64,000 nt of DNA from Streptomyces adelaidensis (GCF_016598475.1 NZ_JAEMUX010000002.1:1-64000), one strand, 5' to 3'; counted from the stretch's first letter, positions 36,373 to 47,605 are shown. Made by a program: numbers and translations. Notes: generated by a model from the sequence alone, not told the origin.

Positions 36373-37185
36373 TCAGAGCACGCGCACCGCGCCCGACGCC
36401 GGGTAGCCGGAGAGACTCTGGATCACGACGCCCTTGGAGGGGTTCGCCGCGTCGAGGTACTGGTCGCCGCCGAGGTAGACACCCACGTGGTACGCAGAGC
36501 CCTTGCCGCCCCAGTACAGGATGTCGCCGGCCTGGATCTGGGACAGCGGGATGTCCGTGCCGGACAGCGACTGGTCCTGCGAGACCCGGGGAAGGTCCAC
36601 GCCGACCTGCTTGAACGCGGCCTGGACGAGGGAGGAGCAGTCCCACGCGTTGGGGCCGGTGGCACCCATGACGTAGGCGTCGCCGAGCTGCGCCTTGAGG
36701 AAACCGATGACCGTCCCGACGCTGCCGCTGGCGGGCGCGGTCGGGGTGGTCGTGGTCGAGGACGAGGAAGAGCCGGACGTGAGGGTGGTCCGCTCCGTGT
36801 TCCGCGAAGCGCGCTCGGCTTCGGCCTTGCGCTCGGCCTCGGCGGCGGCCTTCTTGCGGGCCTCTTCCTTCTTGGCCTTGGCGAGGTCCTTCTCCGCCTG
36901 CGCGGCCGCCTCTTCGGCGGCCGAGTCGCGCTCGGCCTGCAGCTGGTAGTCGGCCGCCATCTGCTGGGTGGCGTCCGCGGACTGCGCGGCCTGCGTGGCC
37001 AGGTCGGCCGTGAGGGTGGGCAGTTCGAGCGTCTGCGTCACCGGCTCCGCGGCGAACGCCGACGTCGAGGCGCCGGCCACTGCCACGGTGCTGAGAACAC
37101 CACCGGCGACTCCGGCGCGCATCGCGATCGAGGACGCGTTGCGGCGGGGTTTCCGGTGGCTGCGTATGTGAGCGGTGTGGGACAT
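36373..37185 (-). CDS. secreted NlpC/P60 (C40) peptidoglycan endopeptidase
   Basis: A 270-residue secreted cell-wall hydrolase cutting peptide stems. The signal peptide runs to the AFAA end at about residue 46. An Ala/Glu/Lys-rich coiled coil (about 60-128) is followed by a Ser/Thr linker and the NlpC/P60 domain (155-270), with catalytic Cys183 in WDCSSLV and His233 in AYHVGVYLG. The start MSHTAHIRSHRKPRR is chosen as a typical signal n-region; ATG at 37215 is an alternative, with GGAGG falling between the two. It is divergent from the nuo operon. No riboswitch-like structure is seen upstream. Confidence 0.88.
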   Translation of the reverse strand: MSHTAHIRSHRKPRRNASSIAMRAGVAGGVLSTVAVAGASTSAFAAEPVTQTLELPTLTADLATQAAQSADATQQMAADYQLQAERDSAAEEAAAQAEKDLAKAKKEEARKKAAAEAERKAEAERASRNTERTTLTSGSSSSSTTTTPTAPASGSVGTVIGFLKAQLGDAYVMGATGPNAWDCSSLVQAAFKQVGVDLPRVSQDQSLSGTDIPLSQIQAGDILYWGGKGSAYHVGVYLGGDQYLDAANPSKGVVIQSLSGYPASGAVRVL

Positions 37186-37723
37186 AGGGACAAGCGGTAC
37201 CAGGGGGTCCTCCATACCTTCAAGAAACGTGTGCTGCGCCACAGTTGTTCAATGGAGGCCTCAAATTTCCCGCACGCCCCCCTTTATTGACGCCGTAACG
37301 GACATTGTGGACACCGCTCGCTGGTGCTGTGATCATGCACTTTCGTGATTACGCCCGAATTGCCCTGCGCTTACCATCGATCGCAGCGAGTGGCCAAGGC
37401 CCGTTGATTTGATCTCGCTCGGATGTGGCGCAGGTCACGGAACGGTCACCGATGGGGCCGCGTCTCGCGCGGGATCGCCCGTCGCCGACGCTCGTGAATG
37501 CGTGCACGTGTCCACATCCGTCACCGGACCTCCTTCTGATGTGTGAACGCCGCTCATTATCAAGCGCCCCCGTCCAGCTCCAATTTGCATGCGCAAGAAC
37601 TCTCTTGATATGGAGACGCCGCACGTGACCAGCGGCGACGAGCGAATATGTCACTTCTCGTGATCACTCTGGCGCTTCGTGTACGAAGATCGTCGCTCAT
37701 CCGACTTCATGATCCTTCGTCAG

Positions 37724-37770
37724 GTGGTGGAGATCACAAACTCCGTGCCGTACCCCGTGTCGCAGATCAC
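37724..37770. promoter_or_regulatory. two GTG-N8-CAC elements 33 bp apart
   Basis: GTGGTGGAGATCAC (37724-37737) and GTGTCGCAGATCAC (37757-37770) share GTG-N6-ATCAC and are spaced by about three helical turns. They differ at one position from the GTG-N6-GNCAC consensus reported for streptomycete Crp. They sit just upstream of the nuo -10 box. Confidence 0.35.
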
Positions 37771-37783
37771 AGACCGGCAGGCA

Positions 37784-37789
37784 TAGGAT
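37784..37789 (+). promoter_or_regulatory. -10 box of the nuo operon
   Basis: TAGGAT matches the housekeeping sigma -10 consensus of streptomycetes very well. No good -35 box stands at normal distance, which suggests an activated promoter. The leader to nuoA is about 135 nt. Confidence 0.55.
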
Positions 37790-37805
37790 GCGGGGCAGTT
37801 GGGCT

Positions 37806-37821
37806 TGTGACCTGCTTCACA
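37806..37821. promoter_or_regulatory. Rex operator (ROP) of the nuo operon
   Basis: TGTGACCTGCTTCACA matches the Streptomyces Rex operator TGTGAACNNNTTCACA at every fixed position except one. It lies about 10-25 bases after the predicted transcription start, where Rex bound in its NAD-rich form would block transcription. High NADH releases Rex. Confidence 0.8.
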
Positions 37822-37931
37822 TGTTCGCGATCTTCGCCGGGACGGGAGGGGTTCGCGTTTCCGGTGGGGCGGGAGAGCAGAGCCCATGCCATCCGCCAGC
37901 AGTCAGTGCCGACTGAGAGGAGCGAGGAGCG

Positions 37932-38291
37932 GTGAACGCGTATGCGCCCATCCTCGTACTGGGAGCCCTCGGGGCAGGCTTTGCGATCTTCTCCGTGATC
38001 ATGGCCTCGCTGATCGGCCCGAAGCGCTACAACCGGGCGAAGCTAGAGGCCTATGAATGCGGAATCGAGCCGACCCCCACGCCGGCCGGCGGCGGGCGCT
38101 TCCCCATCAAGTACTACCTGACGGCGATGCTCTTCATCGTCTTCGACATCGAGATCGTCTTCCTCTACCCCTGGGCCGTCACCTTCGACGCCCTGGGTGT
38201 TTTCGGGCTCGTGGAGATGCTGCTCTTCGTGCTCACTGTCTTCGTCGCCTACGCGTACGTCTGGCGGCGCGGCGGCCTGGAATGGGACTGA
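37932..38291 (+). CDS. nuoA: NADH-quinone oxidoreductase subunit A
   Basis: The 119-residue first subunit of complex I, with three membrane helices. The loop between helices 1 and 2 carries the conserved YECGIEP (residues 40-46), which takes part in quinone-site switching. GTG at 37932 follows GAGGAG. It is the first gene of the fourteen-gene operon. Confidence 0.97.
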   Translation: MNAYAPILVLGALGAGFAIFSVIMASLIGPKRYNRAKLEAYECGIEPTPTPAGGGRFPIKYYLTAMLFIVFDIEIVFLYPWAVTFDALGVFGLVEMLLFVLTVFVAYAYVWRRGGLEWD

Positions 38292-38304
38292 GGGGCCTTT
38301 AAGC

Positions 38305-38859
38305 ATGGGACTCGAAGAAAAACTGCCGAGCGGCTTCCTGCTGACCACCGTCGAGCAGGCCGCGGGCTGGGTACGCAAGGCATCCGTCTTCCCCGCCACC
38401 TTCGGCCTCGCCTGTTGCGCCATCGAGATGATGACGACGGGCGCGGGCCGTTACGACCTGGCGCGCTTCGGCATGGAGGTCTTCCGCGGATCACCGCGCC
38501 AGGCGGACCTCATGATCGTGGCCGGCCGGGTCAGCCAGAAGATGGCGCCGGTGCTGCGGCAGGTCTATGACCAGATGCCGAATCCCAAGTGGGTGATCTC
38601 CATGGGGGTCTGCGCGTCGTCCGGCGGCATGTTCAACAACTACGCGATCGTCCAGGGCGTCGACCACATCGTCCCGGTCGACATCTATCTCCCGGGCTGC
38701 CCGCCGCGGCCCGAGATGCTGCTGGACGCGATCCTCAAGCTCCACCAGAAGATCCAGACGTCCAAGCTCGGCGTGAACGCCGAGGAAGCGGCCCGCGAGG
38801 CGGAGGAAGCGGCCCTCAAGGCGCTCCCCCTCATCGAGATGAAGGGGCTGCTGCGATGA
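38305..38859 (+). CDS. nuoB: NADH-quinone oxidoreductase subunit B
   Basis: A 184-residue peripheral-arm subunit that binds cluster N2, the last iron-sulphur centre before quinone. Ligands are the adjacent C37 and C38 in [12 protein letters not shown]103 in MGVCASSGG and C132 in [11 protein letters not shown] at 38305 gives the standard [11 protein letters not shown] start. The C-terminal helix-rich tail after residue 150 is usual for actinobacteria. Confidence 0.97.
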   Translation: MGLEEKLPSGFLLTTVEQAAGWVRKASVFPATFGLACCAIEMMTTGAGRYDLARFGMEVFRGSPRQADLMIVAGRVSQKMAPVLRQVYDQMPNPKWVISMGVCASSGGMFNNYAIVQGVDHIVPVDIYLPGCPPRPEMLLDAILKLHQKIQTSKLGVNAEEAAREAEEAALKALPLIEMKGLLR

Positions 38860-39617
38860 GTGACGCGAAGGGCACGAACGGTGCCGACGGATCGAACGGG
38901 GTGAACCCCGAGAAGGACCTCGCCGCCTCCAACCTCCCCGGCCGGCGCGGCGACGGCGGTGAGGAGATCCGCGTCCAGCGCGGCATGTTCGGCGCCAACA
39001 ACGGCGGCGACACCTCAGGCTACGGCGGCCTGGTCCGCTCCATCCGGCTCCCCGGCGAGAGCGCCCGCCCCTACGGCGGCTGGTTCGACGAGGTCGCCGA
39101 CGAACTGGAGGGCGCCCTGGAGGAACAGGGCCTCGTCCCCGGCAACGTGATCGACAAGACGGTCGTCGACCGCGACGAGATCACCTTCCACATCGAACGC
39201 GAGCATCTGCCGCGCGTCGCCCGGACCCTCCGCGACGACCCGGCCCTCCGCTTCGAACTGTGCACCGGCGTCTCCGGCGTCCACTACCCGGACGACAAGG
39301 GCCGCGAGCTGCACGCCGTCTACCACCTGCGCTCGATCACCCACAACCGGCTGATCCGCCTGGAGGTCTCCGCCCCCGACGCCGACCCGCACATCCCGTC
39401 GCTCGTCCCCGTCTACCCGACCAACGACTGGCACGAGCGCGAGACGTACGACTTCTTCGGCATCGTCTTCGACGGCCACCCCGCGCTGACGCGGATCATG
39501 ATGCCGGACGACTGGCAGGGCTTCCCGCAGCGCAAGGACTATCCCCTCGGCGGCATCCCCGTCGAGTACAAGGGCGCCCAGATCCCGGCTCCGGACCAGC
39601 GGAGGTCGTACTCATGA
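38856..39617 (+). CDS. nuoC: NADH-quinone oxidoreductase subunit C
   Basis: A 253-residue 30-kDa-type subunit linking NuoD and NuoB. The first 50 residues are a charged, flexible extension. The signature HEREAYDFFGI-like segment reads [20 protein letters not shown], and the end [16 protein letters not shown] is conserved. Its ATG overlaps the nuoB stop by four bases. Confidence 0.95.
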   Translation: MSDAKGTNGADGSNGVNPEKDLAASNLPGRRGDGGEEIRVQRGMFGANNGGDTSGYGGLVRSIRLPGESARPYGGWFDEVADELEGALEEQGLVPGNVIDKTVVDRDEITFHIEREHLPRVARTLRDDPALRFELCTGVSGVHYPDDKGRELHAVYHLRSITHNRLIRLEVSAPDADPHIPSLVPVYPTNDWHERETYDFFGIVFDGHPALTRIMMPDDWQGFPQRKDYPLGGIPVEYKGAQIPAPDQRRSYS

Positions 39618-40936
39618 CCACGTCCCACGCCTCTCCGCGCGAGACGACGGAAGGCACCGTATATACGGTCACCGGCGGCGACTGGGACGAGCTCGCCCAG
39701 ACCGCGGCCAAGTCCGACGACGAACGCATCATCGTCAACATGGGCCCCCAGCACCCGTCCACCCACGGCGTGCTCCGGCTCATCCTGGAGATCGACGGCG
39801 AGACCGTCACCGAGGCCCGCTGCGGCATCGGCTACCTCCACACCGGTATCGAGAAGAACCTCGAATACCGGACGTGGACCCAGGGCACCACGTTCGTGAC
39901 GCGCATGGACTACCTCACGCCGTTCTTCAACGAGACGGCGTACTGCCTCGCGGTCGAGAAACTCCTCGGCATCGAGGACCAGATCCCCGACCGCGCCACG
40001 ATCATCCGCGTGCTCCTCATGGAGCTGAACCGGCTCTCTTCCCACCTGGTGTGCATCGCCACCGGCGGCATGGAACTGGGCGCCACCACGATCATGATCT
40101 ACGGCTTCCGTGATCGTGAACTCATTCTCGACATCTACGAGCTGATCACCGGCCTGCGCATGAACCACGCGTACATCCGGCCCGGCGGACTCGCCCAGGA
40201 CCTGCCGCCCGGCGCGGTGGACCAGATCCGCGAGTTCGTGAAGAAGATGCAGAAGAACCTTCCCGAGTACGACAAGCTCGCCACCGGGAACCCCATCTTC
40301 AAGGCCCGTATGCAGGACGTCGGCTACCTCGACCTGTCCGGCTGCATGGCCCTCGGCGCCACCGGCCCGGTCCTGCGCTCCGCCGGCCTCCCGCACGACC
40401 TGCGCAAGGCCCAGCCGTACTGCGGCTACGAGACGTACGACTTCGACGTCCCGACCGCCGACACCTGCGACTCCTACGGCCGCTTCCTGATCCGCCTCGA
40501 CGAGATGCGCCAGTCCCTGCGGATCGTCGAACAGTGCCTGGACCGGCTGCAGCCCGGCCCGGTCATGGTCGGTGACAAGAAGATCGCGTGGCCCGCGCAG
40601 CTCGCCCTGGGGCCGGACGGGCTCGGCAACTCCCTGGACCACATCAAGAAGATCATGGGCACCTCCATGGAGGCCCTGATCCACCACTTCAAGCTGGTGA
40701 CCGAGGGCTTCCGCGTCCCGCCGGGACAGGCGTACGCGGCGGTCGAGTCGCCCAAGGGCGAACTCGGGGTGCACGTCGTCTCCGACGGAGGCACCCGCCC
40801 CTTCCGGGTCCACTTCCGCGACCCGTCCTTCACCAACCTGCAGGCCATGGCGGCGATGTGCGAGGGCGGCCAGGTCGCCGACGTCATCGTCGCCGTCGCG
40901 TCCATCGACCCCGTGATGGGAGGCGTCGACCGGTGA
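39614..40936 (+). CDS. nuoD: NADH-quinone oxidoreductase subunit D
   Basis: A 440-residue 49-kDa-type subunit that forms most of the quinone pocket with NuoB. The start of the fold, [15 protein letters not shown] (about residues 41-55), includes the quinone-binding His. [11 protein letters not shown] and the C-terminal DPVMGGVDR are standard. The first 30 residues are an extension. ATG overlaps the nuoC stop. Confidence 0.97.
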   Translation: MTTSHASPRETTEGTVYTVTGGDWDELAQTAAKSDDERIIVNMGPQHPSTHGVLRLILEIDGETVTEARCGIGYLHTGIEKNLEYRTWTQGTTFVTRMDYLTPFFNETAYCLAVEKLLGIEDQIPDRATIIRVLLMELNRLSSHLVCIATGGMELGATTIMIYGFRDRELILDIYELITGLRMNHAYIRPGGLAQDLPPGAVDQIREFVKKMQKNLPEYDKLATGNPIFKARMQDVGYLDLSGCMALGATGPVLRSAGLPHDLRKAQPYCGYETYDFDVPTADTCDSYGRFLIRLDEMRQSLRIVEQCLDRLQPGPVMVGDKKIAWPAQLALGPDGLGNSLDHIKKIMGTSMEALIHHFKLVTEGFRVPPGQAYAAVESPKGELGVHVVSDGGTRPFRVHFRDPSFTNLQAMAAMCEGGQVADVIVAVASIDPVMGGVDR

Positions 40937-41796
40937 CCACCACCCCTGAGGGCGTCAGCCTGGGCATGCCCCAACTGCCCGCGCCCGACTACCCGGACGA
41001 CGTTCGGGCCCGGCTGGAGCGGGACGCGGCCGACGTCATCGCCCGCTACCCGGACTCCCGGTCCGCCCTCCTGCCGTTGCTGCATCTCATGCAGTCGGAG
41101 GAGGGCCATGTCACCCGCACCGGCATCCGGTTCTGCGCCGAGGTGCTCGGCCTGACCACGGCCGAGGTCACCGCCGTCGCCACCTTCTACTCCATGTACC
41201 GGCGCAGGCCCAGCGGCGACTACCAGGTGGGTGTCTGCACCAACACGTTGTGCGCGGTCATGGGCGGCGACGCGATCTTCGAGGCGCTGCAGGACCACCT
41301 GTCCGTCGGCAACGGGGAGACCACCGGCGACGGCAAGGTCACCCTGGAGCACATCGAGTGCAACGCGGCCTGCGACTTCGCCCCGGTCGTGATGGTCAAC
41401 TGGGAGTTCTTCGACAACCAGACCGTGGACAGCGCCAAGCGCCTCGTCGACGACCTGCGCGCGGGAGCACCGGTCGCGCCCACGCGCGGGGCGCCGCTGT
41501 GCACCTTCAAGGACACCGCGCGGATCCTCGCCGGCTTCCCCGACGAGCGGCCGGGGGCCGTCGAGGCGAGCGGCGGGGCGGGATCCGCCTCGCTGGCCGG
41601 CCTCCGCCTGGCGAGGGGAGAGACCGCGCCCGCGCGCGTGGTCCATCCGCGGGACGGCGGCCCGCAGGACACGCCGCACGACCAGGTGCACGAGCCGTCG
41701 CCCGCCGAACACCTCAGCTCGCACGACGCGCCGCACGACACGTCGGCCTCGGACCCAGCCCACCCGGCAGGTCCTGCCGCCGAGGAGGGGGAGTGA
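40933..41796 (+). CDS. nuoE: NADH-quinone oxidoreductase subunit E with long acidic/His-rich tail
   Basis: The 24-kDa-type subunit that carries the [2Fe-2S] cluster N1a. Ligands are C102 and C107 (VCTNTLC) and C143 and C147 (ECNAAC). At 287 residues it is well above the usual 160-240: after about residue 210 comes a low-complexity tail with repeated DxPHD and HDxxH patterns. The tail has no known role. GTG at 40933 overlaps the nuoD stop. Confidence 0.95.
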   Translation: MTTTPEGVSLGMPQLPAPDYPDDVRARLERDAADVIARYPDSRSALLPLLHLMQSEEGHVTRTGIRFCAEVLGLTTAEVTAVATFYSMYRRRPSGDYQVGVCTNTLCAVMGGDAIFEALQDHLSVGNGETTGDGKVTLEHIECNAACDFAPVVMVNWEFFDNQTVDSAKRLVDDLRAGAPVAPTRGAPLCTFKDTARILAGFPDERPGAVEASGGAGSASLAGLRLARGETAPARVVHPRDGGPQDTPHDQVHEPSPAEHLSSHDAPHDTSASDPAHPAGPAAEEGE

Positions 41797-43151
41797 TGAC
41801 GTTGGCACCCGAGATCAAGGGCACCAGCCCCGAGAAGCTGCTCGCACCCGTGCTGTCCGCCTTCTGGGACGAGGACAAGCCGTGGTCGCTGGACGTCTAC
41901 CGAAGGCACGAAGGGTACGAGGGGCTGCGCAAGGCGCTCGCCATGTCCCCGGACGATGTCATCGCGTACGTCAAGGAGTCAGGGCTGCGCGGCCGCGGCG
42001 GCGCGGGATTTCCCACCGGAATGAAATGGCAATTCATTCCCCAGGGTGATGGAAAACCACATTATCTAGTTGTCAACGCCGACGAATCGGAACCCGGAAC
42101 GTGCAAGGACATTCCGCTCCTCTTCGCGAACCCGCACAGCCTCATCGAGGGCATTGTCATCGCGTGCTATGCCATCAGGTCTTCGCATGCCTTCATCTAT
42201 CTGCGTGGTGAAGTGGTCCCCGTGTTGCGGCGGTTGCACGAGGCCGCACGTGAGGCCTACGCGGCGGGCTTCCTCGGCGAAAACATCCTGGGCAGCGGAC
42301 TCGACCTGGAACTCACCGTGCACGCGGGCGCGGGCGCGTACATCTGCGGTGAGGAGACCGCGCTGCTCGACTCGCTCGAAGGCCGCCGTGGTCAACCGCG
42401 GCTTCGTCCCCCCTTCCCTGCTGTCGAGGGCCTCTATGCGTGCCCGACTGTCGTGAATAACGTCGAATCCATCGCGTCAGTTCCCGCCATCATGCAAAAG
42501 GGCAAGGAATGGTTCAGGTCGATGGGCAGCGAGAAGTCCCCCGGCTTCACGCTCTACTCGCTCAGCGGCCATGTTGTCGGCCCCGGCCAGTACGAGGCCC
42601 CGCTCGGCATCACACTCCGCCAGCTCCTGGAGATGAGCGGCGGAATGCGCCCCGGGCATCGCCTCAAGTTCTGGACGCCGGGCGGCTCCTCGACCCCGAT
42701 GTTCACCGACGAGCACCTCGACGTCCCTCTTGACTACGAAGGAGTGGGCGCCGCGGGTTCCATGCTCGGCACGAAAGCACTCCAGTGCTTCGACGAGACG
42801 ACCTGCGTCGTGCGTGCCGTCACCCGCTGGACCGAGTTCTACGCCCACGAGTCCTGCGGCAAGTGCACCCCCTGCCGCGAAGGCACGTACTGGCTGGTGC
42901 AGTTGCTGCGCGACATCGAGGCCGGCAAGGGCGTCATGAGTGACCTCGACAAGCTGAACGACATCGCCGACAACATCAACGGCAAGTCCTTCTGCGCCCT
43001 CGGCGACGGCGCCGCCTCGCCGATCTTCTCCTCCCTGAAGTACTTCCGCGCGGAGTACGAGGACCACATCAGCGGCCGGGGCTGCCCCTTCGACCCCGCC
43101 AAGTCGACGGCCTGGGCCGACAAGGACAAGTACACGGAGGTGAACGCATGA
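41796..43151 (+). CDS. nuoF: NADH-quinone oxidoreductase subunit F
   Basis: The 451-residue 51-kDa-type subunit that binds NADH, FMN and cluster N3. The nucleotide loop [10 protein letters not shown] is at residues 66-75, [19 protein letters not shown] follows at about 180, and N3 ligands are C354, C357, C360 and C400. ATG at 41796 shares one base with the nuoE stop. Unlike the rest of the operon, the DNA at about 42005-42130 and 42410-42510 uses many A/T-ending codons, including a rare CTA. Confidence 0.97.
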   Translation: MTLAPEIKGTSPEKLLAPVLSAFWDEDKPWSLDVYRRHEGYEGLRKALAMSPDDVIAYVKESGLRGRGGAGFPTGMKWQFIPQGDGKPHYLVVNADESEPGTCKDIPLLFANPHSLIEGIVIACYAIRSSHAFIYLRGEVVPVLRRLHEAAREAYAAGFLGENILGSGLDLELTVHAGAGAYICGEETALLDSLEGRRGQPRLRPPFPAVEGLYACPTVVNNVESIASVPAIMQKGKEWFRSMGSEKSPGFTLYSLSGHVVGPGQYEAPLGITLRQLLEMSGGMRPGHRLKFWTPGGSSTPMFTDEHLDVPLDYEGVGAAGSMLGTKALQCFDETTCVVRAVTRWTEFYAHESCGKCTPCREGTYWLVQLLRDIEAGKGVMSDLDKLNDIADNINGKSFCALGDGAASPIFSSLKYFRAEYEDHISGRGCPFDPAKSTAWADKDKYTEVNA

Positions 43152-45652
43152 CTGTGACCACCAGCGCTCCCTCCGGAGGCGGAGAGGCGGCGGTCCCGCC
43201 GGAAGATCTCGTCGCGCTGACCATCGACGGCGTCGACATCAGCGTGCCCAAGGGCACCCTGGTCATCAGGGCCGCCGAACAGCTCGGCATCGAGATCCCC
43301 CGCTTCTGCGACCACCCCCTGCTCGACCCGGTCGGCGCCTGCCGCCAGTGCATCGTCGAGGTCGAGGGCCAGCGCAAGCCCATGGCGTCCTGCACGATCA
43401 CCTGCACCGACGGGATGGTCGTCAAGACCCACCTCACCTCCCCGGTCGCGGAGAAGGCCCAGAAGGGGGTGATGGAGCTCCTGCTCATCAACCACCCGCT
43501 GGACTGCCCCGTCTGCGACAAGGGCGGCGAGTGCCCCCTGCAGAACCAGGCCATGTCGCACGGCCACGCCGAATCCCGCTTCGAGGGCAGGAAGCGCACC
43601 TACGAGAAGCCGGTACCGATCTCCACGCAGGTGCTGCTCGACCGTGAGCGGTGCGTGCTGTGCGCCCGCTGCACCCGGTTCTCCAACCAGGTCGCGGGCG
43701 ACCCGATGATCGAGCTGGTCGAGCGGGGCGCGCTCCAGCAGGTCGGCATCGGCGAGGGCGACCCCTTCGAGTCGTACTTCTCCGGGAACACCATTCAGAT
43801 CTGCCCGGTCGGCGCGCTCACCTCGGCGGCGTACCGATTCCGCTCCCGGCCCTTCGACCTGGTCTCCTCGCCGTCCGTGTGCGAGCACTGCTCCGGCGGC
43901 TGCGCGACCCGCACCGACCACCGGCGCGGCAAGGTCATGCGGCGCCTCGCCGCCAACGACACGGACGTCAACGAGGAGTGGATCTGCGACAAGGGGCGGT
44001 TCGGGTTCCGGTACGCGCAGCGGCCGGACCGGCTGACCACCCCGCTGGTCCGCAACGCGGAGGGCGTTCTGGAGCCCGCGTCCTGGCCGGAGGCCCTGGC
44101 GGCCGCCGCCCAGGGGCTCCTGGCCGCGCGTGGCCGGGCCGGTGTCCTGACCGGCGGCCGGCTCACCGTCGAGGACGCCTACGCGTACAGCAAGTTCGCG
44201 CGCGTGGCCCTCGACACCAACGACATCGACTTCCGCGCGCGCGTGCACAGCGGCGAGGAGGCCGACTTCCTGGCCGCCCGGGTCGCCGGCCGCGGACACG
44301 ACCTCGACGGTACGGGCGTCACGTACGCCTCCCTGGAGAAGGCGCCCGCGGTCCTGCTCGTCGGGTTCGAGGCGGAGGAGGAGGCGCCAGGCGTCTTCCT
44401 CAGGCTGCGCAAGGCCTGGCGGGGGCACAAGCAGCAGGTGTTCTCGCTGGCCACCCACGCCACCCGGGGTCTGGAGAAGGCCGGCGGCACGCTGCTGTCC
44501 GCCGCGCCCGGCACCGAGACCGAGTGGCTGGACGCCCTCGCGAGCGGCTTCGGGCTGGAGGGGGACGGCACCCGGGCCGCCGAGGCGCTGCGCACCGAAG
44601 GCGCCGTGATCGTCGTCGGGGAGCGTCTCGCGGCCGTGGCGGGCGGATTCACCGCGGCCGTACGGGCCGCGTCCCTGACCGGCGCCCAGCTGGTGTGGAT
44701 CCCGCGCCGGGCCGGGGAGCGCGGCGCCGTCGAGGCCGGCGCGCTGCCGACGGTGCTGCCGGGCGGGCGTCCGGCCACCGAGCCGCGCGCACGCGCGGAG
44801 GTCGCCGCCGCCTGGGGCGTCGGCGAACTCCCGTCGAGGTACGGCCGGGACACCGGTCAGATCGTCGAGGCCGCCGCCACCGGAGAGCTCGGGGCCCTGG
44901 TGGTGGCGGGTGTGGAGGTCGCCGACCTGCCCGATCCGGCGCGCGCGCGTGAGGCACTGTCCGCGGTGAGCTTCCTGGTGTCGCTGGAGCTGCGGCCCAG
45001 CGAGGTCACCGAGCACGCGGACGTCGTCCTTCCGGTCGCCGCGGTCGCCGAGAAGGCGGGCACCTTCGTCAACTGGGAAGGCCGGGTGCGGCTGTTCGAG
45101 GCCGCGCTCAAGCCCGACCAGATGACGCGCCGCGTGGCACCCACCGACGGACGGGTGCTCCAGATGCTGGCCGACGCCATGGACGTCCACCTGGGGCTGC
45201 CCGATCTGCGCACCACGCGCGCGGAGCTGGACCGGCTCGGGGCGTGGGACGGGTCACGGGCCACCGAGCCACTGGAGAGCGCGGTGGGGCTGCCGCGTCC
45301 GGCCGCCGGGGAGGCCGTACTGGCCGGGCATCGGCTGCTGCTCGACCAGGGCCGCCTCCAGGACGGCGATGAGGCGCTCGCCGGCACGAGGCACCCCGCA
45401 CACGCGCGCGTGTCCGCCGCCACGGCCGCCGAGGTGGGCGTCAAGAACGGCGACGTCCTCGCGGTCAGCGGCCCCGCGGGCGTCGTCGAACTGCCGCTGC
45501 GGATCACCGAGATGCCCGACCGTGTCGTCTGGCTCCCGCTGAACTCCACCGGCTCGGGCGTCGCCTCCGACACCGGGGCGCTGCCCGGCGCACTCGTCCG
45601 TATCGGCCCCGCGACGCTCGCCGCCGAGGCCCCCGAGGAGGTAGAGGCATGA
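43148..45652 (+). CDS. nuoG: NADH-quinone oxidoreductase subunit G
   Basis: The 834-residue 75-kDa-type subunit with most of the electron-transfer clusters. A [2Fe-2S] site uses C54, C65, C68 and C82; N5 uses H116, C120, C123 and C129; a ferredoxin-like pair of motifs follows (CVLCARC, ICPVG). A further CxxCxxxC...C motif with C245, C248, C252 and C280 fits the extra cluster N7 found in some bacterial enzymes. The rest is a molybdopterin-oxidoreductase-like domain that has lost its cofactor. ATG overlaps nuoF. Confidence 0.96.
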   Translation: MTVTTSAPSGGGEAAVPPEDLVALTIDGVDISVPKGTLVIRAAEQLGIEIPRFCDHPLLDPVGACRQCIVEVEGQRKPMASCTITCTDGMVVKTHLTSPVAEKAQKGVMELLLINHPLDCPVCDKGGECPLQNQAMSHGHAESRFEGRKRTYEKPVPISTQVLLDRERCVLCARCTRFSNQVAGDPMIELVERGALQQVGIGEGDPFESYFSGNTIQICPVGALTSAAYRFRSRPFDLVSSPSVCEHCSGGCATRTDHRRGKVMRRLAANDTDVNEEWICDKGRFGFRYAQRPDRLTTPLVRNAEGVLEPASWPEALAAAAQGLLAARGRAGVLTGGRLTVEDAYAYSKFARVALDTNDIDFRARVHSGEEADFLAARVAGRGHDLDGTGVTYASLEKAPAVLLVGFEAEEEAPGVFLRLRKAWRGHKQQVFSLATHATRGLEKAGGTLLSAAPGTETEWLDALASGFGLEGDGTRAAEALRTEGAVIVVGERLAAVAGGFTAAVRAASLTGAQLVWIPRRAGERGAVEAGALPTVLPGGRPATEPRARAEVAAAWGVGELPSRYGRDTGQIVEAAATGELGALVVAGVEVADLPDPARAREALSAVSFLVSLELRPSEVTEHADVVLPVAAVAEKAGTFVNWEGRVRLFEAALKPDQMTRRVAPTDGRVLQMLADAMDVHLGLPDLRTTRAELDRLGAWDGSRATEPLESAVGLPRPAAGEAVLAGHRLLLDQGRLQDGDEALAGTRHPAHARVSAATAAEVGVKNGDVLAVSGPAGVVELPLRITEMPDRVVWLPLNSTGSGVASDTGALPGALVRIGPATLAAEAPEEVEA

Positions 45653-47010
45653 GCTTGTACCTCGCCGCGGAAGACCTCTCGATGTTCGGCCGCGACCCCT
45701 GGTGGCTGGTCGTCGTCAAGGCGGTGTTCTGCTTCGCCTTCCTGATGGTGACCGTGCTGTTCTCCATCGTGTGGGAGCGCAAGGTCGTCGCCTGGATGCA
45801 GCTGCGCATCGGCCCCAACCGGCACGGCCCCTGGGGCATGCTCCAGTCGCTCGCCGACGGCATCAAGCTGATGCTCAAGGAAGACGTCATCGTCAAACGC
45901 GCGGACAAGGTCGTCTACGTCCTCGCGCCGGTCGTCGCGGCCATCCCGGCCTTCATGGCGATCGCGGTGATCCCCTTCGGCCCGGCCGGCAACGAGATCT
46001 CGATCTTCGGCCAGCGCACCACGATGCAGCTCACCGACCTGCCGATCGCGATGCTCTACATCCTCGCGGTCGCCTCGGTCGGCATCTACGGCATCGTCCT
46101 GGCGGGCTGGAGCTCCGGCTCCACCTACCCGCTGCTGGGCGGCCTCCGCTCCGCGGCGCAGATGATCTCCTACGAGATCGCCATGGGCGCCGCGTTCGCC
46201 TCGGTCTTCCTCTACTCGGGATCGATGTCGACGTCCGCGATCGTGGAGGCGCAGCAGGACCGCTGGTACATCGTGCTGCTGCCGGTCTCGTTCGTGATCT
46301 ACATCGTGACCATGGTCGGCGAGACCAACCGGGCCCCGTTCGACATGCCGGAGTCCGAGGGCGACCTGGTCGGCGGCTTCAACACCGAGTACTCGTCGAT
46401 CAAGTTCGCGCTGTTCATGCTCGCCGAGTACGTCAACATGGTGACCGTCTCGGCCGTGTCGGTGACGCTCTTCCTCGGCGGCTGGCGGGCCCCCTGGCCC
46501 ATCAGCACCTTCTGGGAGGGCGCCAACCACGGCTGGTGGCCGATGCTCTGGTTCGTGGTGAAGGTGCTGCTGCTGCTGTTCTTCTTCATCTGGCTGCGCG
46601 GCACACTCCCGCGCGTCCGCTACGACCAGCTGATGAAACTCGGCTGGAAGGTCCTCCTCCCGGTCTCCGTGGTCTGGCTGATGATGGTCGCGACCGTACG
46701 GACCCTCAGGAACGAGAACTACGACTTCGCCGAGATCGCCCTGTACGTCGCCGGCGTCGTGGTCGTGCTGTTCCTCCTCTCGGTCGTCGCGGACATCTTC
46801 CGCGACCGGGCCGAGGCACAGGACCAGCCCGCCGAACCGGCCGCCTTCGACCCGATGGCCGGCGGGTTCCCCGTACCGCCCCTGCCCGGACAGACCCTCC
46901 CGCCGGTGCCGCGCAGGCGTCCGCGACGGGAGCGGGAGCTGATTGTCAGTGGTGGGTCGGATACTGACAGTGACGGATCTTCGAATGGGAAGGAGGCGTC
47001 CGATGGCTGA
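45649..47010 (+). CDS. nuoH: NADH-quinone oxidoreductase subunit H
   Basis: A 453-residue membrane subunit that joins the membrane arm to the quinone site. It has eight or nine helices and the conserved loop [27 protein letters not shown] split across residues 224-250. The C-terminus is extended past the usual end by about 60 hydrophilic, Pro/Arg/Ser-rich residues. ATG overlaps the nuoG stop. Confidence 0.97.
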   Translation: MSLYLAAEDLSMFGRDPWWLVVVKAVFCFAFLMVTVLFSIVWERKVVAWMQLRIGPNRHGPWGMLQSLADGIKLMLKEDVIVKRADKVVYVLAPVVAAIPAFMAIAVIPFGPAGNEISIFGQRTTMQLTDLPIAMLYILAVASVGIYGIVLAGWSSGSTYPLLGGLRSAAQMISYEIAMGAAFASVFLYSGSMSTSAIVEAQQDRWYIVLLPVSFVIYIVTMVGETNRAPFDMPESEGDLVGGFNTEYSSIKFALFMLAEYVNMVTVSAVSVTLFLGGWRAPWPISTFWEGANHGWWPMLWFVVKVLLLLFFFIWLRGTLPRVRYDQLMKLGWKVLLPVSVVWLMMVATVRTLRNENYDFAEIALYVAGVVVVLFLLSVVADIFRDRAEAQDQPAEPAAFDPMAGGFPVPPLPGQTLPPVPRRRPRRERELIVSGGSDTDSDGSSNGKEASDG

Positions 47011-47605
47011 GGAACCGAAAGAGACCAAGCCGGGCTTCCAGAACCCGGTCGCCGGCTTCGGCGTGACCTTCAAGGCCATGTTCAAGAAGCGGCTGACCGA
47101 GCAGTATCCGGAGCAGCCGAAGACCACGGCCCCCCGGTTCCACGGCCGGCACCAGCTCAACCGCCATCCGGACGGCCTGGAGAAGTGCGTCGGCTGTGAG
47201 CTGTGCGCCTGGGCGTGTCCCGCCGACGCCATCTATGTGGAGGGCGCCGACAACACGGACGAGGAGCGCTACTCGCCGGGCGAGCGGTACGGCCGCGTCT
47301 ACCAGATCAACTACGCCCGCTGCATCCTGTGCGGCCTGTGCATCGAGGCGTGCCCCACGCGCGCGCTGACGATGACCAACGAGTTCGAACTGGCCGACTC
47401 CAGCCGCGCCAACCTCATCTACACCAAGGAGCAGCTGCTCGCCGGTCTTGAGGAGGGCATGGTCGACTCGCCCCACTCGATCTTCCCCGGCACGGACGAG
47501 CAGGACTACTACCGGGGGCTGGTCACCGAGGCCGCGCCCGGTACGGAGCGCCAGGTCGCCCACTCCAAGGGCGAGAAGCCGGAAGAAGAGGAGGCGGACG
47601 CATGA
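47003..47605 (+). CDS. nuoI: NADH-quinone oxidoreductase subunit I
   Basis: A 200-residue subunit with two [4Fe-4S] clusters, N6a and N6b. Ligands are C62, C65, C68, C72 and C107, C110, C113, C117 in two ferredoxin motifs. The ATG at 47003 lies inside the nuoH end (8-base overlap) and follows a full AAGGAGG site. Confidence 0.97.
   Translation: MAEEPKETKPGFQNPVAGFGVTFKAMFKKRLTEQYPEQPKTTAPRFHGRHQLNRHPDGLEKCVGCELCAWACPADAIYVEGADNTDEERYSPGERYGRVYQINYARCILCGLCIEACPTRALTMTNEFELADSSRANLIYTKEQLLAGLEEGMVDSPHSIFPGTDEQDYYRGLVTEAAPGTERQVAHSKGEKPEEEEADA

Larger units (their letters stand above)
37186..37931. other. long divergent regulatory region between nlpC/P60 and nuoA
   Basis: No gene is supported in these 746 bases, which are distinctly less GC-rich than the flanks. 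The right third holds the nuo promoter, two GTG-N8-CAC elements and a Rex operator. The left part must hold the hydrolase promoter; TGAAC-N17-CGTT on the minus strand at about 37227-37253 resembles an ECF sigma promoter, but weakly. Confidence 0.5.

Noticed and set aside
36277..37290. Plus-strand frame of 337 codons opposite the NlpC/P60 gene
   Set aside because: It is a shadow frame; the minus strand has a signal peptide, coiled coil and full catalytic domain.
37186..37330. Leader of the NlpC/P60 gene considered as a second c-di-AMP riboswitch
   Set aside because: None of the conserved blocks seen upstream of the LysM gene is present, and the region is too AT-rich and short of paired elements.
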